Assembly: GCA_963575745.1 (NCBI GenBank)
Contig: CAUYUJ010001714.1
Location: 41,517-105,516, forward strand
Reading direction: 5' to 3'
DNA: 64,000 bases
Source of the DNA: Prorocentrum cordatum
Taxonomy: Eukaryota > Sar > Dinophyceae > Prorocentrales > Prorocentraceae
Below, in pieces: positions 54,919 to 64,000 of this stretch. The notes under the pieces were generated by a model. That model had not been told where the DNA came from. It did not search any database and was given only the letters and a program-made list of their open reading frames with translations. Numbering within the stretch: the stretch's first letter is position 1; each line of letters begins with the position of its first letter. The position numbers and the translations under genes are program-made.

Positions 54919-55192
54919 AACAGCGGCGGCGGCGGCAGCGCTGACAGCTCGCCAGCAGGGGGGAGGTACGCCCGCCCCTGGCACGGCCTCCGCGCCGGCC
55001 CTGCGCCGCCAGGCGGCAGATCGGCCTCGAGAAGGGGAGGGGGAGGAGGGGAGATGGACAGGGAGGGGGAGGGGGCAGATCAGTCTTGAGGAGGGAGAGG
55101 AGGGGAGAGGAGGGGAGGAATTACAGGAATTTCAGCCTTCGCGTAGCGAAAATAAATGAATCCTCTGCTCAAGCCATTGCTCGAGGCTCAGG
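54653..55192. repeat. GAC array, GC-rich linker and GGGGA array
   Basis: (GAC)n at about 54868-54918 and GGC at 54920-54940. A GGGGA/GGAGG purine array (55033-55125) lies just beyond the 3' end of LINE-D2. Confidence 0.85.
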
Positions 55193-57100
55193 TCACTTGC
55201 ACTTGGGAAACTCGCCGCGCTGGATTCTGTCCAGATACTCGCGACGAGTCTTGGAAATCGGTAACTTGCATTCGGCTCCGAGTCCCCTGAGCTGAGACTG
55301 TCCGAAGAAGCCGCACACATTGCAGTACCATATTCCCAACGAGTGATGATACATTAGGGCGTGAGAGGGGTGGGCCCAGCCACCAGCGGTATGCATAAGG
55401 CACCCCCTTTTCACCCTAGAAACTCTACCGTCCATGCTAACAAGCTCATTGCAATCGCTTTTTAGCCATCCGGACAAGGTGGCTATCGTGGCAGACCCTT
55501 TTACAGCGAACGCAAAACTTACCACTTTCGGCAAGGGTGTGCGCGGTCGCGAACCGAGCTATGATAGACGGAGCGGGAGGACGAGGAGCGGGAGGAGGGG
55601 AAGGGGCAGGTGAAAGACCTCCATCCACACCGGCCTGCGGGGCCATCCGAGCGGCTCGGGTCGCCGCTGCGGCGGCGGCTCTCCGCTTGGCCTCGTGTTG
55701 GACGGAGCACAACGCAACCCTCAGCAAGCGACGCCTGACGAGCATCGCCTTTTTCTCCACCATCTGAACTCGAAATCGCTCTTCTGCTGGTACTCGCGCG
55801 GCCTCCGCTGCGACTCCTGCCAGATGGTCGACGGCGACGTTGCCTTGAACCATCCAGCTCTGCAGCCCGCGCCTCTGCACCTCCTCCGCATCCACATGGG
55901 ACGGCACCTGCAGCACTATGATGTCGGACGGATCACGCTGCTGATCATGCAGATGCGCCCGATTTGACGCCACAGCCCAGCGTGCACTCCCGCTGGGTAT
56001 CGATATAACTGCTCCCACCAACCGCGACTCACCTCCGCACAGTCGGTGACAAATATCATGACTCCTGAACTGCATCTGATGGCGAGCTCGAGTGCTGATA
56101 TCTCGCCTTTTGGCACAGTCTGAATCCCTCCGAGCAGCGGCCCATCAAGAAGGCGCCGACCTGGAAGGGCGTGAAAGATGGGATCACACAGACTGCTAAT
56201 CCAATTCGCCGAAGTCGTACATCGTGTGTGTCAGGTCCTCCTGACGCATCGCCAAACACATACAGGGGACTCGCGGCTGTGCCGTGTCCCAGCAAGGCTG
56301 GACCTGCTTCAAGATTGCCTCCTGACCATCTCTCGATCGACGTGGGTGGAGAAACTCGTATCCAGCGTGCCGGGATAATTCCACGACTCCAAAAACATGA
56401 ATGAGCATCATGATCAACCATCGCTTCAGGAACGAGGGAATCAGACTGCTCGAACACTGTGCCGCCGTGATTGCACTTGCACAGCCAGTTCCTGTGGATG
56501 TCGGACTCGGGAGCCTCGAGGCATCGATCACAGGTGTCGCTGGCTGGAACATTGGCGGCCCGTTTCCTCTCATTCGTCCACACTCCTCCGACGGCGATGG
56601 TCAGCATGAGTTCAGCTAACTGTCGCCCTTTGTCTACACAATACAGATTACCGATGATACGTCGCAGGCTGAGTAAGTCCGCGCCGTCCTCCAAGCCGCT
56701 GCCGCAGTGCAAGACCGAGGCCTCGCGCCATTGCCGCAAAGCTAATGACCCTTCGAACTCCCTAAGCAAGTCATCTGCCTGGTCCAGCGAGCACAGAGCA
56801 TCATCGTCGAACTTCCACGATTGTAGCTCCTGCCCGCTGTCATTGGGCAGACCCCACTCCGAAGGGGAGTGAGGATTCCAGCCAGCCTGCAACAAATACG
56901 CCACCACGGTTGACACAGGTCCGCGAACGTGTCTGGACCTATGTGCTTCAGGAGAGGTCCAACACATGACAGAGGTGTCCGGGTTGAGGTCCAGAGGGTA
57001 GCCCACGGGGCGAATACAAGGGAGGGAGAGGAGGGTAGGGGAGGGGAGAAGGGGGAAGGGCATATCGGCCTCGTGGAGAGTAGTGATCCCCAGGCCTGAG
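55193..57100 (-). mobile_element. LINE-D2: 5'-truncated LINE with knuckle, RNase H and C-terminal fingers
   Basis: Minus-strand fragment of the same family as LINE-D1. From 57100 it reads HVRGPVSTVVAYLLQAGWNP (post-RT region), DTCDRCLEAPESDIHRNWLC (knuckle), then RNase H: first Asp in LYVFGDASGGPDT, Glu in GEISALELAIR, second Asp in IFVTDCAEV and last Asp in NVAVDHLAG. All four acidic residues survive, but they are spread over three frames. C-terminal fingers follow: GKFCVRCKRVC (frame ending 55446) and GIWYCNVCGFFGQSQLRGLG with a basic tail ending FPKCK at the stop codon, 55193. Frame changes lie near 56130, 56000 and 55480. The 5' side runs into GATCGG repeats and the 3' side into a GGGGA array. 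Confidence 0.82.
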
Positions 57101-57315
57101 CTGGATCGGATCGCGTAATCGGATCCGATCGGAAACATATCAAATCAGAAGCGGATCGGATCGAGCCCAAACCGTCGGTGTCGGATCGTTTGAGGTCGCT
57201 GCAGGCTCCTGCAGGCCCGAGAGGGAATCGGTTCGTGTCCGATCGGATCGGATCGGATCTAGATCGTAATCGAAGCTTGGGGATCGGATCGGATCGGACC
57301 GAATCGGACCGCGAG
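57101..57315. repeat. GATCGG satellite
   Basis: Irregular GGATCGGATC words, densest at 57235-57310, with a short unique segment (57170-57230) inside. It sits at the 5' truncation point of LINE-D2. Confidence 0.85.
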
Positions 57316-57334
57316 CGACCCTGCCTCCTCCCTC

Positions 57335-57500
57335 CTGCTCCGCCTCCTCCTGCCACTCCGTCCTTCTCCCTCCCTACTCTCCCCTCCCTCCTCTTCCCTC
57401 CTCCGCTCTCCCCCGAACCTCCTCCTCCTTCTCCTCCTCCTCCTCGTCCTCCTCCTCCTCCTCATCCTCCTCCTCCTGCTCCTCCTCCTCCCTCCGCGGG
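57335..57500. repeat. CTC array
   Basis: Imperfect CTC, cleanest at 57420-57495. Confidence 0.9.
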
Positions 57501-57871
57501 AGCGATCGAATGAGGGAGCCAGGGGACGTGGGCGGAGTCCTCCCAGCAGGAGGAAGGTGTGGAAGGGGATCGAGATCTCGGGACGCGCTCGGACCTTCCT
57601 GAGCCTGCATGGGCCTAGGGAGGCCGCTGGAGCCCCCTGACCCTCTAGAGACCCCTCGGAAACCCCCAGAGACAGGAGGGAGGGAGGGAGGGAAAGGAGG
57701 AGACGACAATCAAAATTGACTGCAAGGATGCGCGATCAGGATGCAAGCCCCTTGGACGCGCATGGCGAAGCTTTTCGAAAGGGGCTGGCTATCCTAAGTA
57801 ATTGAGGTTGGACCGAAGAGGCAAATATACAAGGGCACCCTTAGGATCTTGGCGGCGAGCGAGGGGTGGAA
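57501..57871. other. Unassigned linker
   Basis: Mixed composition with a (GGGA)n run at 57675-57700. No supported gene. Confidence 0.4.
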
Positions 57872-58104
57872 ATGAGACGGGGAAGGCCTTCTCAGAAGGC
57901 AGCAGGACTTCTCAGAACCCCTCAAGCGCTTTCTTTTCGTTTGGCGATGACGGGCGTCATGGGGGGGGGGAATGACGTAACGCCCCCGCCCCCCCGCCGT
58001 GTGGCTCCGGCACCGCAGCCGCGCCCGCGCGCGCGACGCGACGAGCGACGAGCCACGAGCGACGACGACGACGACGACGACGCAAGCAGCCTGTAGGTGG
58101 CGAT

Positions 58105-58410
58105 ATGCCCCACTGTGCCTGTGTACACCACAACGCTCGCGTGCACCACAGCGCGCGTGTATACCACAGCGCCTGCGTACACCGCATCAACCGTGTGCAA
58201 CGCAGCGCCTGTGTACACCACAGTGCTTGCGTGCACTACAGCGCAGGTGTACATGTGCACACCGCAGCTACCATGTGCAACACAGCGCCTGTGTACACCA
58301 CAATGTTTGCGTGCACCGCAGCGCCTGTGCACGCCACAGCGCGTGTCTACACCACAACATCCGCGTGCAACGCAGCGCTGGTGTACACCACAATGCCTGC
58401 GTGCTTAGGA
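58105..58410 (+). repeat. 18-bp tandem repeat, left arm
   Basis: About 16 units at a strict 18-base step (one unit is expanded to 26), consensus GCCTGTGTACACCACAGC, alternating GTGTACAC and GTGCAC cores. Frames read as six-residue Cys/Val/His/Thr repeats. Confidence 0.9.
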
Positions 58411-58861
58411 CAGGTAGTAGGAGCATGCACGTGAGGATCTACTGCGGACAACTAGACGCCACGTCAGGAAAGTATTGATAATCGAATGCGACGTTCTTCC
58501 TTCCTCCCTCCCTCTTCACCTCCTCCTCCTCCTCCTCCTCTTCCTCCTCCTCCTCCTCCTCCTCCTCCTCCTCCTTACCCCCTGTTGTGCGGGTTGGCGC
58601 TACAGCGCGCGTGCGCATCTCAGCGCGCACCGCACAATGGTCTGTTGAATCGGTCCATTTGGTTCTTGGACGGCCGATTTAGCTGGAGCCTCCTGGATGC
58701 AGATGGGAGGAGTTAGGGTGATGCGGGCGGACTCGAGAGGACTCGTAGATTCCAGCGGCGCTCCGTTGTCCATAAGGATAATTGTCGATTGTTTTCTGTG
58801 GAATCCACAAGCGCTCAATTTTGTCATAACGGATTCGTTATTGCATTATATATATATACAA

Positions 58862-59150
58862 CAGTGGTGCTGTGTTGCACACGGTTGCTGCGGTGCACAC
58901 AGGCGCCGTGGTGCACAGAGGCACTGCAATGCACGCAGGCATTGTGGTGTACACTGGTACTGTGTTGCACACGGCTGATGTGGTGTACGCAATCGCTGTG
59001 GTGTACACAAGAGCTGTTGTGCCCGCAGGCACGGTGGCACAAACTGACGCTGTGTTGCACGCGGCTGCTGTGGTGTACATAGGCGGTGTGGTGTACACAG
59101 GCGCTGTGGTGCACGCAGGCACTGTGTACACAGGCGTTGTGGTGCAAATC
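58862..59150 (-). repeat. 18-bp tandem repeat, right arm
   Basis: Reverse complement of the left-arm units (GCTGTGGTGTACACAGGC), about 16 copies, more diverged than the left arm. Confidence 0.9.
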
Positions 59151-59718
59151 GACACTACCCGTCCTCCGTCGTTCCTAGGAATTCCCAGACGCCGCCGGCG
59201 CGAAACGTGACGACATCGAGCCCCTCTACCCCCCCTAGATGATTGCCGTCATCGGCCCAGAATGAAAACTGACTTCAGCCGCGTCCGCGCGCACGACAAC
59301 TATGAGCGACAAGCGACAAGCCACGAGCGACGACGACGACGACGACGACGACGACTGCGGACCAGACTACTATGCAGATTCCTACGCGGACACCTACGCG
59401 GATCCCAAAACGCACGGCGGCAGTGCCCGGAGCGCACTGGGGGGGGGGAACGTTGCGTCATAGGGGGGGGGAGCGGGGGCCATGACGCCCGTCATGCCCC
59501 AAGCTATAAAGAAACGGGTTCCTCGGGCCTTCTGAAAAGTGTTCGGCGTCTTCGGGGAAGACTTAGAAAAACTCTGAAAAAGGCCGGGGGATTTCCGAGC
59601 CTTCTGAGAAGGCCCGCCCAATGTTCTTTCCCCCGGGGCTCGCGCCGATCATTGGTTTCGACTGCACGAAGGCCTGTCAAAGTCCCTCACGGCTTCCCCT
59701 CCTGCAAGGAGCAAGGAG

Positions 59719-59836
59719 GCCCTGACCAGACCAAGAAGGAAGGGGCGATCTGTGTCCGGTTTTGCGTGTTTCCCTCACAGGGAGAAAAACCTTTACCACA
59801 CCCTGGAAGCCCCTTCCTCTTTGGTCTGGTCAGGGC
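59719..59836. repeat. 28-bp inverted repeat with 62-bp loop
   Basis: 59719-59746 (GCCCTGACCAGACCAAGAAG and eight more bases) is the reverse complement of 59809-59836 at 26 of 28 positions. It could form a hairpin or be the ends of a very small element. Confidence 0.85.
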
Positions 59837-61081
59837 TTTCCGCGCCCTGGCTCTAGGGGCGCCTGGCTGGAGGGAGCAAGGGGAACAGGGAGACATCCAG
59901 ACATCCGAGATCGTTCTGGCTACAGCGTGGCTCCCTGGAAGGCTGGACCCCCTCCCAGGGACCGGCTTGTCATACTGATTATGTTTGTTGGCGGCCCTGG
60001 GGCCTTGCAAGGGCCCTCAGAGGCCGAACAAAACCGAAAGGGTTCCGCCGTGATGCGTTCACGACGCGAAGATGTCAGGGAATAGAGGGGCACGGCGGTT
60101 TCCACTCAAGGGCAGGGGGAGCGCCACTCGTAGCCTTCAGCCTCTGTAGCTGAGAGCCCCTCTGCAACGCTGACATCACAATCCAGGAGGTGAAGGCGAA
60201 GGGGGCACAGGGAAGGGCAGGAGCGGGGGCAGCGGTGGGGAGATCAGAATAGTGCATGCCACATATTTCCGAACTTCCAAGATTGGTAGACTCTACCCCA
60301 ACACCGAGGCTAGACTTCACCGTACAGCGAGCTTCCCGAATTGCTTTTCTTGTGTATTAGGCACGGTCGTTGATTCGATAGAAATGTATCAAATACTACC
60401 GTGGCGCATTCGAGCCAAACCCCCTTCATCGCTGTCAAATAACCAGGCACTTCGAGATGATGTGTTCAGGGACGGATGTGCATGCCTCTGGGGGCAACAT
60501 GCTTAGGCAACATAACATCATCCGCCTGTCTGGTGTCTCACCCGGTACCCCTCCTCCACCTGGAAGAAAGGCGAGATACCCACGCCGCTATTCCTCGTAA
60601 CTCTCCTGGGGCGAGTTCATTTCGAGGCGAAAACAGTCGTGGCGACGAGGCACGTATGGCAGCATCGGAAGATCTTCTTCCTCTGACTGCCCCCCCCTCC
60701 TACCGAAAACGCCGGCTTCCCTGAAAACCTCTGCATCCTCGCACGCCGCAACTGTCAGGCCAGCGCCAAGTCACCAGGTCATCGCCGCGCCTCAGGAGGG
60801 GCATCGCGGCGGAGGCAGCTGGGGCGTGTCCTCGCGGAAAAGGATGACGAGATTCTGCACGGCGCATAGCGAGAAGGTCCAGAGGGAGCCGCCTGGACAG
60901 CCCTCGGGAGAGCAAATCGAGATCTGGAACGCGCGCAACACGGCCTGTGTTGTGCCACAACGCTCGTGTCTGGGATGTAGGTATTACTCAGACATTCCAA
61001 TGGGCATTGCTCCAGGTTCGTTCAGAAGCGCAACGTTAGTTTGGACCGCTGGCATTATGCGCGCGCGGGTGATAGGGAAGA
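59837..61081. other. Unassigned sequence
   Basis: Mixed composition with short frames on both strands. Nothing recognisable; no long simple repeat. Confidence 0.4.
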
Positions 61082-61621
61082 CGCATTCCTCCTCCTTCTC
61101 CTCCTCCTCCTCCGCCTCCTCCTCCTACTCCTACTCCTCAGCTTCTGATGTTGACGTTGGCCATACATGAGCATCGGGGCTGCTGCGTTTGTTAAGTACT
61201 ATGGCATTACTCCTACGAGCAGACCCCATATGTCTGGCTTGCCTGAGAGGATCCTCTCGCCCCCTCCTCCTGCACCCTCCTGCCTCCTCCTTCTCCTATT
61301 GCATCATCGTCCTGCCTCCGCCTCGTCTTGCCTCCTCCTCCTCCACCTCATCCTCCTCCCCATGCATCCTCCTGCCTCCTGCCTCCTGCCTCATCCTGCC
61401 TGCTGGTGCTGCTGCTGCTGCTCCTCCTCCTCCTCCTCCAACTATTATATTACCTCCTCCTCCTCCTCGTCCTCTTCTTCGTCCTCGTCGTCCTTTTCCT
61501 CGTCGTCCTTGTCCTCGTCTTACTCATCCTCATGTTCCTCCTCCTCCTCCTCCTCCTCCTCGTCCTCCTCCTGCTTCCTTCACCTCCTCCACATCCTCCA
61601 CCTCGTCCTTAATTCCATGTC
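61082..61621. repeat. Imperfect CTC/CTG array with a unique insert
   Basis: CTC at 61085-61137, a ~120-base unique piece, then degenerate CTC, GTC and CTG triplets at 61255-61612. Confidence 0.9.
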
Positions 61622-62470
61622 CTGATTGAAAACTCCTCCCTGTCGCACCCCGAGGCCAGTCGAAAGGAGGGCTGGGCGTTTCACCTGAGATATCCTCACC
61701 AGTTGTGACCCTGAAGCTTAAAATGGACAACGGCTTCCCAGATGGAGGGCGGGTTGTTTTCAAAGTGTGGCTGTCGCCTTGGCGCCGCCCATGCTCGATT
61801 TAAACATGTGCACAAATTTCAAGGATTGAGGGCGGGTCGCTTTCCAAAATGCGGCTCTCGCAATAGCACCGCGCACAGTCATCTTTAAAAACTGCAAGAG
61901 CTTCACGGATCGAGGGCGGGTGGTTTTGAAATGTGGCCCTCATTGTAGCGCCGCGCACAGGCGGGCCATTTAGAAAATCAGGCTCTCGCCTTGGCGCCGC
62001 GCACATTCGTCTTCAAAGATTGCAGGGGCTTCACGGATTGAGGGCGGTGCGTTTTCACGATGTGGCCCTCGCTTCATAGCCACGCACATACGTCTGTCAA
62101 AGTTTACAGGAGCGTCACTGATTGAGGGCGATTCCCTGTCTAAATGTGACTCTCGCCTTAGCGCCGCGCACATTCATGCTAAAAGTTCGCAAAGCAAAAA
62201 ACTAAGTCTCAAGGCTAGCGTACCAGAAACGGTGTGGTGGACCGGTTCATGATTGTCAGGGCGCATCGGTTACTTTGACTCGCTGTGTTGAAGTCCCATG
62301 AGTAGTGTTCTGGCACGGTTCAGGATCGCCAAGACCTCCCACTAAGGTAAACGCGTGGCGTTTCGGCACGCTTCAGGATTTTTGCACGGTTGTCCCCGAC
62401 GGGGCAATTCCCTGTGGAAATGAACCCCTGTAGGGGCATATGAAGACGAAGCTTGGAGGGAGGGTATTCC
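61622..62470 (+). repeat. Dispersed element C, copy 3, with 80-bp minisatellite
   Basis: Opens with AACTCCTCCCTGTCGCACCC and CGAGGCCAG (also at 20897 in copy 1) and GTTTCACCTGAGATATCCTC. It holds about six ~80-bp units (GGATTGAGGGCGG, TTTTCAAA, TGTGGCTCTCGCCTTAGCG, CCGCGCACATTCG) at 61740-62190. The tail has GTTGAAGTCCCATGAG, GACGGGGCAATTCCCTGTGG, CCCTGTAGGGGCAT and GTCTTAGGTTTACACTGG, matching tails of copies 1 and 2. It is the longest copy and is again followed by an ATC/CTC array. Confidence 0.8.
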
Positions 62471-62840
62471 AACATCGCTGATGAGTCTTAGGTTTACACT
62501 GGTCATCATCCTCATCCTCGTCCTGCCTCTCCCTCTGGCCTCCTGATGCATCCCCCTTGAACCTCCTGCCTCCTCCTGGGGCCTCCTTGGGCTTCCCGCT
62601 GCCTCGAGGAGCCTCCAGAGGCTCCTGGAGCCTGGCCTCCTTGTCCTCCTGCTCCGGCCTCCTCCTTGAGCCTCGTGCCTCCTCCTCCTCCTCCTCCTCC
62701 TCCTCCTCCTCCTCCTGGGGCCTCCTGCTGCCACCTGAAGCCTCCTGGGGCCTCCTGGAGCCTTCTGGGGCATACCAGGACCTCCTGGGGCCCGGGGTAC
62801 TCCTGGGACCTCCCAGGGCCTCCTGAGACGGCGTGGGTTC
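62471..62840. repeat. Degenerate CCTCCTGGGG array with CTC core
   Basis: (TCATCC) at 62505-62525, irregular CCTCCTGGGGCCTCC words from 62540, and a clean CTC run at 62670-62715. The antisense frame reads as PGGPRRLQEA-like repeats. Confidence 0.85.
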
Positions 62841-63581
62841 GGGCGTGGGTTCGCGTTGTCTCCAGGAGCCCCCGCTGGGGCCATTGTCCGAAGTCCCAAG
62901 AGTCGGGACGGCACGCTGCTTCAGCCAGTTGTCAGTTGGCGCAGCGGGGCGGTTTGACGGTCGGACCTCCTGGCCAGGAGGTTCCTGGGACATGGGATCA
63001 CGCTGGGGTACGTGGCGACGGTTCGGAGCGGCGTGAGGCCAGGATCCGATGTTAGACAGTCCCCATTTGGCAAGGAGGAGGAAAAGGAGCACGACGAGCA
63101 GGACGACGAAGGTAACAGCGAGGAGGAGGAGGAGGAGATGGATGAGGACGAGGAGGAAGACGAGGCGAATGGAGGCGGAGGGAGGCAGAGGAGGAGGACG
63201 CGGACGACGACGAAGACGAGGTGGAGAAGGAGGAGGACGAGGACTGGCGCGTCACGCTCAGCCTGCAATCGCCCAGTCCCCCCCCCCTGGGCGGCGGCAG
63301 CTCCTGTGGTGTGACGGGGCCGCGTGCTGTCGCGCGCGGGGGGCTTGAGCGCGGTCAGTGGTGGTCGGCGGCGGCCTGGGGAGGAAGTGTGGAGGAAAGG
63401 GGGGAAGAAGATGGGTGGGAGAAGCAAGCAGTGAGAAGGGGGGAGGAGGGACAGCAAAAGGGAGGGGAGGCGGGGGAGGAGAAAGAGGAGGGGGAGGAGA
63501 AGGAGGAGGAGGAGGAGGAAGAGGAATGAATGAATGAATGAATGCCCTTCCTGGTCCCATATGTCTCTGCTCTGCTGCTAA
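62841..63581. other. Unassigned sequence with GGA and GAAT arrays
   Basis: GAGGA-rich purine tracts at 63075-63250 and 63370-63525, then (GAAT)5 at 63524-63543. No supported gene. Confidence 0.5.
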
Positions 63582-64000
63582 ATGTGCTCTACAGCGTGCG
63601 CTAGTGCTACGATCGGACGAAGACGTGCTGAAAATCGGCTGGAGTTCGGCCAACTCGACAAGAAATCTACAAGGCCAACGAACCCACCGACCCTACACTC
63701 CGAACCTCCTACACGGCCTATGGAGCCTAGGAGGCCAGAGCAGGGCAGGGACACCGCCTCGTGACCCAGCCTGCTCGGGCCCGAAGCTGAAGGCACCCCC
63801 CCCGAGGCACCCGAAAGGGGGCAGGGGACGCACACCCCACAGACGGGACGCCTCGGCGGAGGTGCCATCAGCCTCGACGACGAATTACATCCCGACGAAC
63901 GCTCTGAACTCGAGCGTGCCGATCGAGATACACTACTTCACGCGACGGAGGAGGAGGAGGAGGAGGAGGAGGAGGAGGAGGAGAAGAGGAAACATCAGCA
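63582..64000 (+). pseudogene. Possible partial coding region at the window edge
   Basis: One + strand frame from 63582 encodes MCSTACASATIGRRRAENRL and later EFGQLDKKSTRPTNPPTLHS, reaches a TGA at 63762-63764, then continues in the same frame (PEAEGTPPEAPERGQG, ISLDDELHPDERSELERADR, DTLLHATEE) into a GGA array at 63948-63980 and the window end. The acidic, well-mixed composition after the stop resembles protein rather than repeat. It may be a nonsense-interrupted exon or a retroelement N-terminus; identity unknown. Confidence 0.3.

Larger units (their letters stand above)
57872..59612. mobile_element. Foldback element: large imperfect inverted repeat with 18-bp tandem repeats
   Basis: Left arm, outer to inner: GGCCTTCTCAGAAGGC (57880), GATGACGGGCGTCATGG (57946), a G-run, GCCACGAGCGACGACGAC (58051), then ~16 units of 18 bp near GCCTGTGTACACCACAGC (58105-58410). 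The right arm carries the same blocks as reverse complements: 18-bp units (58862-59150), an array of GAC with GCCACGAGCGACGACGAC (59321), CCATGACGCCCGTCATG (59480) and GCCTTCTGAGAAGGCC (59600). The GAC block is in the same orientation on both sides, so the arms are not a simple mirror there. The centre (58411-58861) holds a CTC array (58517-58575) and unassigned sequence. No transposase is seen. Confidence 0.7.

Noticed and set aside
58105-58410. CRISPR-like regular repeats
   Set aside because: Units of 18 bp are contiguous with no unique spacers, and the context is eukaryotic.
1-64000. tRNA, rRNA or bacterial-type promoters and operons
   Set aside because: No cloverleaf, rRNA core or ribosome-binding pattern was found by eye; eukaryotic features dominate. 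A covariance-model scan would be decisive.

Overview
The window looks like dinoflagellate nuclear DNA. The best evidence is a full copy of the dinoflagellate trans-spliced leader (SL) in the genome at 23721-23742, directly upstream of an intronless coding stretch. A second site at 28855-28907 holds three nested SL relicts in front of another intronless gene. Other features fit this: many pyrimidine-rich trinucleotide arrays (CTC/CCT and ATC), GC-rich unique sequence, few recognisable genes, and decayed APE-type LINE retrotransposons ending in Cys/His fingers. The species cannot be fixed from sequence alone; a Prorocentrum- or Symbiodiniaceae-like genome is a guess.

Layout. 1-1.7 kb: GC-rich unassigned DNA and a CTC array. 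1.7-8.65 kb: LINE-A, a nearly full-length but frameshifted element (zinc finger, coiled coil, endonuclease, reverse transcriptase with YADD, CCHC knuckle, RNase H, two C-terminal fingers). 8.7-11.7 kb: AT-rich island, purine tract, unassigned DNA. 11.7-15.5 kb: GAT-type satellite organised as two ~1.5-1.6 kb composite units. 15.5-18.1 kb: microsatellites, then a 5'-truncated LINE (LINE-D1). 18.3-23.7 kb: very large ATC and CCT arrays and copy 1 of a dispersed element built around an ~80-bp minisatellite. 23.7-25.1 kb: SL-tagged retrocopy. 25.2-27.7 kb: ATC/CTC arrays. 27.8-28.9 kb (minus): an intact gene for a predicted secreted or GPI-anchored protein with nested SL relicts. 29-37.6 kb: mostly repeats, including a 78-bp minisatellite. 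37.7-39.0 kb (minus): an orphan coding region with one frameshift. 39.5-49.1 kb (minus): LINE-B and GGAACC-type satellite, part of which is tandemly duplicated (~3.1 kb). 49-55 kb: dispersed repeat families. 55.2-57.1 kb (minus): LINE-D2. 57.9-59.6 kb: a large foldback (inverted-repeat) element with 18-bp internal tandem repeats. 61.1-64 kb: CTC arrays, a third copy of the 80-bp-minisatellite element and a possible partial coding region at the right edge.

How it fits together. There is no operon or pathway here. The recognisable coding capacity is retrotransposon machinery plus two sequences that look like products of that machinery (reverse-transcribed, SL-bearing mRNAs). Nearly every non-microsatellite segment is bracketed by CTC/ATC arrays, so mobile DNA and simple repeats seem to have grown together. 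Identities rest on motif reading and comparison of segments within the window; no database search was possible.
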